This document shows, in pieces, positions 45,659 to 55,278 of a stretch of DNA of 64,000 bases (positions are counted from its first letter, which is position 1; each line of letters begins with the position of its first letter). The stretch comes from an uncultured Myxococcales bacterium (GTDB taxonomy: Bacteria > Myxococcota_A > UBA9042), in assembly GCA_903840165.1 (NCBI GenBank), contig CAIMEY010000055.1, forward strand, positions 1 through 64,000, read 5' to 3'. The position numbers and the translations under genes were made by a program. The notes under the pieces are model-generated. The model did not search any database. It had not been told where the DNA came from and saw nothing but the letters and a program-made list of their open reading frames with translations.

Positions 45659-48600
45659 ATGAGCGCGCGTAGCCCCCAAACATCGCCGACGCCAGAGCAC
45701 CCGGGCAACGGGGCGTGGTCGTTTTGCCATTTGCGCTCTCTGGCGCTCTGTTTCATGGCCCTGAGTTTATTGAGCCAATGTAAACGCGTGACCATGGTCG
45801 TCGAGACCCATTCGCTGTGCGAGATCCAGGGCGGCACGGACACCCAACTGAGCGACACCGACCTGCCAGATGTGGCTGACGTGATTGATACCGGTGTGCC
45901 GATTGAGGTTTTGCCGACGGATGTTCAGCAGACGCCGCCCTCGTGGATCGACCCGTGTGCCAGCAAGCATCTGAATTTAGGGCCTAGTGCGCCGGCACCC
46001 TTTGGCGCTTTGCCGGTCCTTGGCAATGCATGTGCGCAAGGTGGTTGGGTTTCTCCGCCCAATCCGGCGACGCCAGTCTTGCTGGAAGACACGGCTGGGT
46101 CCGGGCTCGGGGCGCTCAATCAACTCGATGCGGCCGTACCCTGCATTTTGTGGCAGGATTTCAATGGCGACGGCGTCACCGACGTCCTGGTCGCCCATCC
46201 CGGCGTTATCGGCAAAGAGACGATTTCCATTCGTGTTTACCCGGGAGATGGTACGGGGCACTATGCCGCGCCAATCATCTCGCAGTTTGGCTCCATCGAT
46301 AATGCCGCCCATGTTGCTGATTGTATTGCAGTTGATCTCGAGCAGGATGGTTACGTCGACGTCGCCTTTGCCTCGGTGGGCGGCGCGATGCTCTGGCACA
46401 ATGGCGGATTTGGCAAGTTCACCAATGTTAGTACTGACTTGCTGCCTGTCTCGACAGCGCAGCAGGCCTGGACCATCGGCGTGGTGGACTACGATCGCGA
46501 CATGAATCAGGACCTCTATGTGCTCATGACAGGGCAACTCAGTTTGGCTCCTGGGAAATTTCAATGCCTGCCTGCCGATCCGGGTTATTACCAGTGCTGT
46601 ATTGGTGGAAATCCCTTTGATCCAGCATGTTTGGCCCAGCAGAGCCCCAAGGACAAGATCAATCTCTTTTCCTGTTGCACCGGCATGGGCTCGGTCGGCG
46701 CTGGCAACATCTTGCTGCACAAGGCGAAGAACAATTACGCAGATGTATCGGCCGGTTCTGCGCTCAATGACCTCGGGGCTAGCCTCACCACCATCATCCA
46801 CGACCTCGACCGCGACGGCTGGCAAGACGTCTTTGTTGGTAATGATTTCGGGGCATTGTCCTGGTATCGCAACGACGGCACGCAGTTCAGTCAGCACGCC
46901 ACCGACCTAGGCCTGCGTCCGTATGGCCACGTCATGGGCAGTTGTATCGAGGACTTCGACCACGACGGCTGGGATGACCTGTGGACGGCCGACTTCGGGC
47001 CGCCGACCCTGTACCGCGGCACGGCCAAGGGCTTTACCAACCAAAGCCAGCTGGCGAACGTGCAAAATGAAAAAGATTCAGTAGGTTGGGCGAGTCTGGG
47101 CGCCGATTTCGATAACGATGGCTGGACTGATCTCCTGCAGACGCAGTCGCAGGTGAGCGTGCCCGGCGGTCTGCCGGATTCGGTGCAGGGCAAGACGGGC
47201 AACTTGGCGCCCGATGGTCATCATCAGCTTTTCCATAATCTGGGCCAGAACTTCCAGTCCTCGACTCTGCCATGGGCGGCGGCCAATACGCCGCAAGTGG
47301 ACTCGGTGGTCGTGGCCGCCAATGACGATGATGGCGACGGCGACCTGGATCTGCTGCTCCAGTCTCCCGGTGGTGCCGTACAACTATGGAGAAATCAAAC
47401 AAACTCTCCAGGCGTTCCGGTATCGCAGCACTGGCTTGCCGTGGAGCTCAACGCCAGCCAGTCGCCAGCGGATGGGGCCGGGGCACTGATTCAAGTTTGG
47501 TCGCAGAACTACCTGCAAGAACGGCAGATTCAGACGACGCCGGGCTTTGGTGCCCATGGGCAATACCAGACCCATTTTGGGCTGGGCCAAGCCAGCAGCA
47601 TCGACCGCGTTCGGGTTTGGTGGCCCACGGGTTGCGTCACCATCGTCGAGCAGCCCCCCATCGATCAGCCCCTGACCGTGCTAGAGATGAACGCGTTTTG
47701 TAACCAGAATTCGACGGTTGTGGTGCCGGACGCCGGCAGTACCGATGTCGATGCCCAAGATGCGCAAGACGGTGCGGATGTCCCCATTGTTTCCGTTATT
47801 CCCCTGGACTTGACTACCCTGCCTGAGGCCAAATTCACCGAAGTCACCAATCAATTCAACATGGCCGCTGCCAACACCAAGACGCAGTACATCAAGTGTA
47901 CGCTCGGCGCCGACCTCGACATGGATGGCAGCGACGACATGCTGGTCGTGGAACAAGTGAACACGGAAAACTTCAACATTCATGCGATATTGCATCAGGG
48001 AGACACCTGGACGCACGTGCTGTCGCCGATTGACACCAGCAAGGTGATTCCGGCCGAGGGCTGCAATGCCGGAGACTTCAATGGCGATGGCAAGTTAGAC
48101 CTCATCCTTGGTGAAAAACTGGGGGCCGCCATCTTCATCAACCAGGGACAGGGCAAGTTTGTCGATCAGTCTGATAAGTACCTGCCATCAAACATGGATT
48201 TCGCCGGGTGGACTGCGGCCGTGGGCGATTTGGATCACGACGGTGACATCGAGATCTTCTTTGGCGCAGGTGAAATCAATAGTGGTTGCACAGACGTCTA
48301 CTGCGCCTATCAGCCAGGGGATTTTGGCTGTTATTACAACACCCCGACGCCGGCCTCGGCTGAGAATCAGGACCGCATCTTCAAGAGGCAGGACCTCGGC
48401 CAAGCCTTTGTCGATTCTACCAGTCAGTTCAAGATGTTGCCCGTGGGCGGTGATGCGACCAATGGCGGCTTTGCCGACCTCGACGGCGATGGCTGGACGG
48501 ACCTGCTGATCACCAATGATTTCGGGCCGTCCTACCTGCTGCACAGCAACAAAGGGGCGCTGACCAAGTTGGATAAGAATATCGGCCTTTTGCAGTACGG

Positions 48601-49372
48601 GCATTTCATGGGGTTTGGTATCGGCGACTTCAACCGCGATGGATTGTTCGATATTTTCATGGCCGATGCCGGGCCCAATCCGCTCTACATGGGCGTGCAA
48701 CCCGGGGCTGGTCTGCCCTTGCAATGGGTGGATGGTAGCGTCGCGGCGGGCGTGGCGGCGGCGACATGGGATGAAAGTACTTGGAATCCTTTGGTTGTTG
48801 ACTTTGACCACGATGGCTGGGAGGACGTTTACCTCGGGATTGCCGGCTACGCGCCCAATGGCAAGTTGGCAGACCTCGGCGTTTGCAAGGAACCGGCGAT
48901 TCCGGCGCCCCAACGTGATTTATTCTTTCATAACAACGGGGATGGCTCATTCACACCATCGTTGGCCCCCAAGCCGACCAGTCAGGCGGAAGGATTCGCC
49001 GCGGTGGCGCAGAGCCTGACCGACCTCGATGGCGACGGCGACCTCGACATCCTGCAAGTCCGACGCGCCGGCGACATTCACATTTTGCGTAATGATATGG
49101 CACCATTGGGAACTTCCGTCGTCGTCCGGCTCCACGCCAAGGGCGGCAACACGCTGGCGATAGGTGCGCGAATTGAAGCCAAAATCGGCAACCAAGTGAT
49201 GGTGCGGACCCAGTACGGCAACCACGGCTTTGGTGCCAGCGGCTACTGGAACGTCCACTTCGGCCTAGGCAATTCGCCGCAAATCGACGCGGTGACTGTG
49301 CACTGGCCCAGCGGCAAGACCACCGCCAAGGGCCCCATTTTGGCCGGCAAGATCATCGACATGAGCGAGTAA
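45659..49372 (+). CDS. Exported FG-GAP/ASPIC-UnbV (CRTAC1-like) protein, internally duplicated
   Basis: 1237 residues. The N-terminus is hydrophobic (LALCFMALSLLSQC); a Cys follows with Gln before it, so a lipoprotein anchor is doubtful. Two halves of about 600 residues repeat the same order: FG-GAP loops (DFNGDGVTD, DRDGWQD, DFDHDGWDD and DFNGDGKLD, DLDGDGWTD, DFDHDGWED), then an ASPIC/UnbV-type end (QTHFGLGQASSIDRVRVWWPTG and NVHFGLGNSPQIDAVTVHWPSG). Calcium-binding beta-propellers are expected. The start is uncertain: neither this ATG nor the TTG 12 codons earlier has a strong Shine-Dalgarno. Next to a di-heme cytochrome gene. Confidence 0.87.
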   Translation: MSARSPQTSPTPEHPGNGAWSFCHLRSLALCFMALSLLSQCKRVTMVVETHSLCEIQGGTDTQLSDTDLPDVADVIDTGVPIEVLPTDVQQTPPSWIDPCASKHLNLGPSAPAPFGALPVLGNACAQGGWVSPPNPATPVLLEDTAGSGLGALNQLDAAVPCILWQDFNGDGVTDVLVAHPGVIGKETISIRVYPGDGTGHYAAPIISQFGSIDNAAHVADCIAVDLEQDGYVDVAFASVGGAMLWHNGGFGKFTNVSTDLLPVSTAQQAWTIGVVDYDRDMNQDLYVLMTGQLSLAPGKFQCLPADPGYYQCCIGGNPFDPACLAQQSPKDKINLFSCCTGMGSVGAGNILLHKAKNNYADVSAGSALNDLGASLTTIIHDLDRDGWQDVFVGNDFGALSWYRNDGTQFSQHATDLGLRPYGHVMGSCIEDFDHDGWDDLWTADFGPPTLYRGTAKGFTNQSQLANVQNEKDSVGWASLGADFDNDGWTDLLQTQSQVSVPGGLPDSVQGKTGNLAPDGHHQLFHNLGQNFQSSTLPWAAANTPQVDSVVVAANDDDGDGDLDLLLQSPGGAVQLWRNQTNSPGVPVSQHWLAVELNASQSPADGAGALIQVWSQNYLQERQIQTTPGFGAHGQYQTHFGLGQASSIDRVRVWWPTGCVTIVEQPPIDQPLTVLEMNAFCNQNSTVVVPDAGSTDVDAQDAQDGADVPIVSVIPLDLTTLPEAKFTEVTNQFNMAAANTKTQYIKCTLGADLDMDGSDDMLVVEQVNTENFNIHAILHQGDTWTHVLSPIDTSKVIPAEGCNAGDFNGDGKLDLILGEKLGAAIFINQGQGKFVDQSDKYLPSNMDFAGWTAAVGDLDHDGDIEIFFGAGEINSGCTDVYCAYQPGDFGCYYNTPTPASAENQDRIFKRQDLGQAFVDSTSQFKMLPVGGDATNGGFADLDGDGWTDLLITNDFGPSYLLHSNKGALTKLDKNIGLLQYGHFMGFGIGDFNRDGLFDIFMADAGPNPLYMGVQPGAGLPLQWVDGSVAAGVAAATWDESTWNPLVVDFDHDGWEDVYLGIAGYAPNGKLADLGVCKEPAIPAPQRDLFFHNNGDGSFTPSLAPKPTSQAEGFAAVAQSLTDLDGDGDLDILQVRRAGDIHILRNDMAPLGTSVVVRLHAKGGNTLAIGARIEAKIGNQVMVRTQYGNHGFGASGYWNVHFGLGNSPQIDAVTVHWPSGKTTAKGPILAGKIIDMSE

Positions 49373-49478
49373 TCCTCGGCGCGGTTACCCCTAGGCAGCA
49401 CGCGGGCGTCGTGGTAGCTTGGGCCTGGGTGGATGGGCTGAGACCGCGGCGTCGCAAAGGCGCTGCACGGAGTTTGCA

Positions 49479-50636
49479 ATGCCGATTCGCCCCTTGCGGT
49501 GGTCCTGGCTCTGGGTGGCCGCTATCGCCTGCAGCAAGACAGCCCCTTTGCCCGCTGCGCCGACACCCCCTCCAAGCCAGACAGCTACGCCAAGCCAGAC
49601 CGCCACGCAACCGAGCGCCGCGACGCCGAATTCGCCCGTTGCTGCCGCCGCCTCGACGCCTCAGCCCGGCGATTTGCGGACCGACATCGATGAGGCCGCC
49701 CGGGCGCGAGCTGTGGAAGGTAAGGCAATCTTTCACAAAGAATTCAGCATTGCCGAAGGTATGGGCCCCCACTTCAACTTCAGTTCTTGCGCCGCCTGCC
49801 ACAACTTGCCAGGTTCCGGCGGTCATGGCGATAAGCTCCACAGCGCCCGCCTGACCGTGATCAACGGTTCCACCGACGGCTTGCCCCAACGCGCCGTGCC
49901 CGGTTTTGAAGTGCTGCAGCCCACGCCCGGCGTGCCGATCAACATGCGTAAACCTCCACCGCTATTTGGTTTAGGCCTGATCGAGGCCCTGGACGACGCC
50001 TACATCAGCAGCCATTGCGGCGTCAGCGCCGACGACGGCATCCACGGCATCGCCAACGTCAATCCGGGGCAAAAGCGCGTCGGTCGGTTTGGCTATAAGG
50101 CGCATACGTCGACCATTCTCGACTTTGTTTCCAATGCCTTGAACGCCGAGATGGGCATTACCAATCCGGTCGACAAAGACCCGCGTATGTTCAAAGACGC
50201 CGATGCCGTGCCCGATCCCGAAGTGCCGACGGCAACGGTGGAGCGAATTGCTGATTACGTCCGCGCCTTGGCCCCGCCGTCCCCACCCGCTGTCGATGCA
50301 AAAGCCCAGAAGATCTTTGCAGATATTGGTTGTGCGACTTGCCACCGCCCGCAGACGGCCCCGGGGGTTCAGGCCTACAGCGACATTTGTCTGCATGACG
50401 TAGGCGAGGATTTCTCCAGCCACATGAAGGACTTCCTCGCCGGTCCGAGTCACTGGCGTACGGCACCGTTGTGGGGATTGCGTTGGCGGGACCATTACTT
50501 CCACGATGATCGCATCGACGACCTGGACAAAGCCATTCGCGCCCACGGTGGCGAGGCGACCAAGGTGCGCGAGCGCTATGCGGCCCTGCCGGCGGAGGCG
50601 CAAACGGCCTTGGTGAAGTGGCTGCACACGCTGTAG
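49479..50636 (+). CDS. Di-heme cytochrome c lipoprotein, DHOR/peroxidase-like
   Basis: 385 residues: signal with lipobox AIAC (about residue 18), Pro/Thr-rich tether, then two c-type heme sites, CAACHN and CATCHR, in the layout of di-heme oxidoreductases related to MauG and cytochrome c peroxidase. The stretch around the two hemes (LIEALDD, VGRFGYKA, APLWGLRWRDHYFHDDR) is typical of DHOR (DUF1111). Periplasmic peroxide reduction or post-translational oxidation is possible; substrate unknown. ATG with GGAG at 7 nt, 106 nt after the ASPIC protein. Confidence 0.88.
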   Translation: MPIRPLRWSWLWVAAIACSKTAPLPAAPTPPPSQTATPSQTATQPSAATPNSPVAAAASTPQPGDLRTDIDEAARARAVEGKAIFHKEFSIAEGMGPHFNFSSCAACHNLPGSGGHGDKLHSARLTVINGSTDGLPQRAVPGFEVLQPTPGVPINMRKPPPLFGLGLIEALDDAYISSHCGVSADDGIHGIANVNPGQKRVGRFGYKAHTSTILDFVSNALNAEMGITNPVDKDPRMFKDADAVPDPEVPTATVERIADYVRALAPPSPPAVDAKAQKIFADIGCATCHRPQTAPGVQAYSDICLHDVGEDFSSHMKDFLAGPSHWRTAPLWGLRWRDHYFHDDRIDDLDKAIRAHGGEATKVRERYAALPAEAQTALVKWLHTL

Positions 50637-50885
50637 ATTTCAGAGCAGCATCCTGATCAGCCCCATCCTTGAATAGTGGCGCTTTTTCGCCTGCTTGCTT
50701 GGTTCCAGCGTTCTAGCCGCTTGCGTCTGCGGCGCTGAGCAGCCATGATCGCGGCGCTGCGTGCACGCGCACGAGGCCGTGGTCGCCGGTTTGTGTTCTC
50801 CCTCGCGCTGGCTGAGATCACTGTAATTGCAGATACTTGCCTCGATCCAGCGGCTCTACTGGGGCTGCGTGGAGCCAACAAAGCC

Positions 50886-52268
50886 ATGAAGAATGCGCGT
50901 TTGATTCTTGTCTCCATCGCTGTGCTCGGGCTTGTGGCCTTGGCGCTGTGGCGCTGGCAGTCTCGGGCTGAAGGCCCTGTTTCTACAGGCCAAAATCCAC
51001 AGCCACCAGTGGCATCCCCGGTAGCGCCGGTCTTGGCCCCGGTCAATCAAGCGCCCGCGGCCAATCCAGCACAAGTGCCTGTAGTCCTAGCTAATTCTGC
51101 GACGCCCGTCGGTTACCTCAATGAAGCGCCGGGCCAAGTCGCTGTCCACGCCCACTCGGTGGCGGATGCGCCGCGGGTGCTGCAACTCGTGGCGGACCGA
51201 GCTGGCGGCGTCAAGGGCCTGGACAACTTACGCAAGGCAACCTACGAATTGCTGAGGACTGGCCATAACTTCAGCGGCACTGTGACGGCCTTGTGTGACC
51301 AGGCGGGCAACGCGCTGCTCATCAACCCTATGACCAAGACGGAAATTGGTATTTATCAAGGCAATTGTTGGCTTAAGCGCGGCGAAGTGGTGGTCCCTTG
51401 CGACCCGCGCGAGGCCAAGCAAATCCAGGCGGTGGGGTTAGCGCACCTAGCAACAGCCGTTTTACCGATGCAAAGCAATGTGTTTCATGCCAAAGCCGCC
51501 GGCGCAGTGCAGCTCAACAATCAACTTGTCGACACCGTGACCCTGGGTGGCGCGCCGGGCCTTGCCGACGCCGTGCTGCACGTGGAACCCGTGTCAGGAC
51601 GGGTCGAGCGCATGGCTTCCCTTGATTTTACAGTCGAGTTTGGTGAATGGCAGACCCAAGGCTTTGCCCGCTTGCCGATCACCCGTCACACCGTGCTGTA
51701 CGAAGATGATATGCAAATCAAGCCGTTGAGTCAGACCGTCGACCGCATCACCGCCGTACAGCCGGGGGTGGACGCAGCCCGCCTCAAGCCGCCCGCGGTG
51801 ACACGGGAGCTTGCGATGCAAGTCGGTGCAAGGCCAAGTCTTTCTGGCTTGCACCTGCCCGCAGGCACCTGGGCGGGGGTCGATCCGGCGCTGATGACGC
51901 TGGTGGACCTGATGAACTGGGAAGATTCGCAACAGACTGAAGTGTATGTTGTTTTTGGTGCGCCGACCTCTGTCGAGTCCATTGACAAGGACGTTTCGGT
52001 GTGGGTCGCGTTGCCGCCTTCCTACGGGTCGAACAACGCCGCGATCAACAAGCGCGTGGAAGTGCTGGCGACAGAACCCTTGGTCGCAAGCCGAGTTGTG
52101 CGCGTTACCGAGGCTGGAATTGCCGCGGCCGTCTTGGATGTCGCCAATCGGGCCAAGGCCGCGGGCCACACGCTGGGCGAGGGTCGGCCCATGGTGCATG
52201 AGTTGAGCCGCGTGGACGAGAAAACCCATGAAATTACTGTGGATATTCTGATTTCGCTGGTCAAGTAG
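50886..52268 (+). CDS. Membrane-anchored protein of unknown function
   Basis: 460 residues. One N-terminal membrane helix (LILVSIAVLGLVALALW) and a Pro/Ala-rich linker to about residue 70. Residues of about 75-320 are beta-rich with GGLDNLRK-like turn and might be a LolA-type lipid-binding barrel. The last about 150 residues (LPAGTWAGVDPALMTLVDLM ... ITVDILISLV) resemble GyrI/effector-binding domains. Both readings are weak. ATG chosen at the helix; an ATG 47 codons upstream would give an odd N-terminus. Its last 8 nt overlap the PLP-like gene on the other strand. Confidence 0.6.
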   Translation: MKNARLILVSIAVLGLVALALWRWQSRAEGPVSTGQNPQPPVASPVAPVLAPVNQAPAANPAQVPVVLANSATPVGYLNEAPGQVAVHAHSVADAPRVLQLVADRAGGVKGLDNLRKATYELLRTGHNFSGTVTALCDQAGNALLINPMTKTEIGIYQGNCWLKRGEVVVPCDPREAKQIQAVGLAHLATAVLPMQSNVFHAKAAGAVQLNNQLVDTVTLGGAPGLADAVLHVEPVSGRVERMASLDFTVEFGEWQTQGFARLPITRHTVLYEDDMQIKPLSQTVDRITAVQPGVDAARLKPPAVTRELAMQVGARPSLSGLHLPAGTWAGVDPALMTLVDLMNWEDSQQTEVYVVFGAPTSVESIDKDVSVWVALPPSYGSNNAAINKRVEVLATEPLVASRVVRVTEAGIAAAVLDVANRAKAAGHTLGEGRPMVHELSRVDEKTHEITVDILISLVK

Positions 52269-53220
52269 CTGGTCTCTCGCGGCACGCGCCCAGATCGACG
52301 ACCACCAAATGCTGCAAGGGTTGGGCGCCATAGGCCGCAACCGGGGCAAGCTGAGGCTCGATGCGGGTCGCCACGGTCAGGGCTTGCCCATCAATGGCAT
52401 AGGCACTAGCCATCCAGCCGGCCTGGGGCAGCAGCACGACGTTGGTCATCGGCCTGAGGATTGCGGCGAATTTCTCGTATCGTTTGGCTAATTTGTCGTG
52501 CACACGCGTGGCGCAGTCGCGGTCGCGCTCGATCACCGTCAGCACGGCCCAGGCGCGGTCGGCTAGGGGCGGCGGCAGCAGCACCGGACCTTGCAACATG
52601 CGCAACATCGCGCCATGGCCAAGGCGAGCAACCCAGGCATAAATCAGGGGAAAAACCGGATCGTCGGGGTCACGCAGGGCCAGCAGCGTCAGTAGGGGAG
52701 CAGGGCCCGCGGCAGGCTGCCAAAACGGTTGGAAGCTGGCGTCGATGATCGCGCGATCAAGCTGTGAAACTATGAGGTTGTCTGTGTCCATGGCCCCGGT
52801 CAGGCTGGGCGCGCATGCCACCAGCCAAGCCAGCGGGTGTAGGGTTTGCGCTAGGCTCAAGGTGCCTTGGTCGATGCGGCCATCAAAGAGGCGTCCGACA
52901 TCGACATACTTGGAACCACTACGTAAAACTGCAGCTAGGGCACCGATGGGGGCTGGTTCGGCCACCAGACAGACGTCCTCGGGTTGCAAAAGTGCGCCCA
53001 GGCCAAGGTGCCAGGCCTCCGTGGCGGTGGCGCATAGCACCAAATCCTCTGCAGGCACGCCTAGTTGCTGTGCCCACAGGGCGGTTACAGCCGCCGTCAG
53101 ACCGCCGTGCTGTGGCCCCAAAGGCACGTGCCCACGCGACATATTCGGCAAAAAAGCGCGTCCTGGCCAACGGCCTTTGTCTAGCCAGAGCTCGCTTGGA
53201 TCCTGCAAGTGTTGGCTCAT
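52261..53220 (-). CDS. Aminotransferase-like (PLP fold type I) protein without catalytic lysine
   Basis: 319 residues. The early part follows class I/II aminotransferases: ATATEAWHLGLGALLQPEDVCLVAEPAPIGAL and the region down to DASFQPFW, where the enzymes have DEAYxxF. Where they then bind PLP in SxSKxxGxxGxRxG, this protein reads LLTLLALRDPDDPVFPLIY, with no Lys. It is therefore probably not a transaminase but a degenerate paralogue. ATG overlaps the stop of the preceding gene (ATGA) and has AAGGGG upstream. Last gene of the polysaccharide-like operon. Confidence 0.65.
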   Translation of the reverse strand: MSQHLQDPSELWLDKGRWPGRAFLPNMSRGHVPLGPQHGGLTAAVTALWAQQLGVPAEDLVLCATATEAWHLGLGALLQPEDVCLVAEPAPIGALAAVLRSGSKYVDVGRLFDGRIDQGTLSLAQTLHPLAWLVACAPSLTGAMDTDNLIVSQLDRAIIDASFQPFWQPAAGPAPLLTLLALRDPDDPVFPLIYAWVARLGHGAMLRMLQGPVLLPPPLADRAWAVLTVIERDRDCATRVHDKLAKRYEKFAAILRPMTNVVLLPQAGWMASAYAIDGQALTVATRIEPQLAPVAAYGAQPLQHLVVVDLGACRERPAT

Positions 53221-53846
53221 CGCCGCCCCTTCTTGCGGCGCACAACCCAGGCCAGCAGAGCGGCCACTGGCAGGGTAATCCACAGCAAATACTGACGAAA
53301 ATCAGAGGTTTGTTGGGTAGGCGCGGGCAAAGCCGGCCAGGGGACGTCGGGCTGTCGCTCAGGCCTACTGGAATGGGCAGTATCCGCGGGGGAATCATGT
53401 TGAATAACATGTGGTTGGTCGGCTGCTGTTGCGGTGAAATGCAGCCCGCCTTGGCGTTCGCGGACCAGGGCAATTACCCCTTGGCGCAGTATTTCTGCTT
53501 GAGGATCCGCTGGTTGTTCGGCCACGACGTCGGCGCGTTGCAGCTCCCCTGGTGGCTGGGGACCGTGGTGGGGCGAAAGGTGCATCCGCAAATCTTCGCC
53601 GGTGGGGCGGGCCAGCGTGACGACAACGTCCTCATCCCGCACGGAAAGACGGCGAATTGTCGCGCCAAGGGGCAGCAGTCCCGGTTGCTCGGTCGGTAGC
53701 ATGGCCTGCAGGTTGGCCAAGGCCTCGGCGTCCATGTGAATCGGTTCGGCCAGGGCGAGGGTCGGCAAACTCCAGTTCAGCAGCAGCGTCATGGGTAGCC
53801 AAGCTGTTGAAAGTACGTTTGATTTGTGCGAACTCTTCGACTGCAT
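53217..53846 (-). CDS. Small membrane-anchored protein of the polysaccharide-like operon
   Basis: 209 residues: an N-terminal signal peptide, a soluble domain of about 140 residues with a Pro/His/Gln-rich middle, and a C-terminal helix LLWITLPVAALLAWVV followed by RRKKGRR. The positive tail suggests that most of the protein is outside the cytoplasm, anchored from the C-terminus. No family recognised. ATG with AGGAAGG upstream. Overlaps the next gene by 4 nt. Confidence 0.65.
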   Translation of the reverse strand: MQSKSSHKSNVLSTAWLPMTLLLNWSLPTLALAEPIHMDAEALANLQAMLPTEQPGLLPLGATIRRLSVRDEDVVVTLARPTGEDLRMHLSPHHGPQPPGELQRADVVAEQPADPQAEILRQGVIALVRERQGGLHFTATAADQPHVIQHDSPADTAHSSRPERQPDVPWPALPAPTQQTSDFRQYLLWITLPVAALLAWVVRRKKGRR

Positions 53847-53943
53847 GCCTTCCTGCGGAGTTTGGTCATCCTGGGGCTAGCGCCTAGGTTAGCGTTGCTG
53901 GCACGGGCGTGGCAGCGATCATACCCGGGCCTGCGTGGCACGG

Positions 53944-55278
53944 CTACGGTCGCGCAGAGGTTGCGGTTTCTGTCCACAAAAAGGATTTGCCTTCAAGCAG
54001 TTCAGAGGCGACCAAGGCAAACCACAAGGTAGGCGCGGCTGCCGGGCTCAGCGGAAAATCGTCTGCCCACACCGGGGAATAGACCAAAGGGACCTGCCCA
54101 GCGCAGGCGAGATCGGCGAATTGTTGCAGACTTTCATGCGCTTGCTGTGCGCGTCCGAGTCGAGACAGCAGCAGCGGTTCGGCCAGGGATCCTTCGACAA
54201 ACCAGGTCAGGGGCTCTTGGGTCAGATAGGGGCGCAGGCCGCGCCAATCACCAATGGATACTGCGTGTTGTGATGTCACGGTCCTCAAGATGTCGGCGGC
54301 CAATTCGGGATTTCGCTGACTCCAGAGCCACAGCGCCGCCCAGGTGCCAGCGGCATCGAGCGCACTGTGGCTATCTTGGCTTTCGCCTTGGAATCCTTGG
54401 GCAAATCGGTGCTGCTGGTCCATCCACAGCAGCCGCTTCATCGTCGCGGCGAGGGCCTCGGCCCTTTGCGGCAGTTCGAGGTCGGCCGCCAGCTGCGGCG
54501 CGGCCTGCACCGTGGCCATCAGGGCGTACCACACATCGATTTGGTGTTCGGTTGCGGCGAATTGAGCAACAAAATCAGGGTCAAACTGCGTGTCGTTGCG
54601 CCAGCGGCCATACCCAGCGTCGTATAGTCCCGAAGCATTGCGCTCGGCCAAAATCCAACGAATTCCGCGGGCCAGGGGCTCGGCGAAGCGCTTGTCCAGG
54701 CTTGCTGTCTGCCAGCGCGCCAGGGCGTAGACGACCCAAGCGACGGCTCCGGTGCGGACATAGCCGGCGTTGTAGAAGCCGTCGTTGCCGGTCGAGAATG
54801 AAAATCCCCAGGCGCCATTGGGTCTTTGCAGGGCAACCAAGGTGCGCAAGATGGCCTCGGCACCGGCCAAATCGCCTTGCTCGGTGCGCCACAGGACGGC
54901 CAGGGCGTTGTCGTAGGTGAAACTGCGGCCGCTCATGCGCGAAAAGGCTGGGTCGCCACCCGAAAAACGCTGAGGATCTGGATAAGATAGAACGGCTTGG
55001 CAGCCTTGGGCGCAGCCGTGTTCCGGCAGGGCCAGAGCCTTTCCGTCGCCATCCTGGTCGTAGAGGTGAACGGCGTGAAAGGCGGAAAAAGTCAATGAAT
55101 AAGCGGCCTTGTCTGCCCATTGCCTCAAAGGTGCACGCGCGCACACGCCCGAGGTTGGTCGCTCGATCAGGGCGCCGCCACAACCGCATAGCCACACGGT
55201 GATGACACAAAGGTACCCGACTAGCGGTGGGAAATATGTGTAAAAACAAGACAATGGCGCTCGCCTACTGCTTGGCAA
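53944..55278 (-). CDS. Exported alpha/alpha-toroid (six-hairpin-like) protein
   Basis: About 440 residues. The N-terminal hydrophobic stretch LVGYLCVITVWLCGCG ends in a lipobox-like Cys, so it is probably a lipoprotein. The remainder is helical with repeats of the type Tyr-Asp-Asn-Ala...Gln-x-x-Gly-Ala-Trp (SFTYDNALAVLW, QRPNGAWGF, TEHQIDVWYALM), the look of (alpha/alpha)6 barrel glycosidases or lyases. Catalytic acids cannot be assigned by eye. The first 14 nt overlap the glycosyltransferase gene. A TTG at 55254, behind GGCGAG, is an alternative start. Confidence 0.7.
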   Translation of the reverse strand: MPSSRRAPLSCFYTYFPPLVGYLCVITVWLCGCGGALIERPTSGVCARAPLRQWADKAAYSLTFSAFHAVHLYDQDGDGKALALPEHGCAQGCQAVLSYPDPQRFSGGDPAFSRMSGRSFTYDNALAVLWRTEQGDLAGAEAILRTLVALQRPNGAWGFSFSTGNDGFYNAGYVRTGAVAWVVYALARWQTASLDKRFAEPLARGIRWILAERNASGLYDAGYGRWRNDTQFDPDFVAQFAATEHQIDVWYALMATVQAAPQLAADLELPQRAEALAATMKRLLWMDQQHRFAQGFQGESQDSHSALDAAGTWAALWLWSQRNPELAADILRTVTSQHAVSIGDWRGLRPYLTQEPLTWFVEGSLAEPLLLSRLGRAQQAHESLQQFADLACAGQVPLVYSPVWADDFPLSPAAAPTLWFALVASELLEGKSFLWTETATSARP

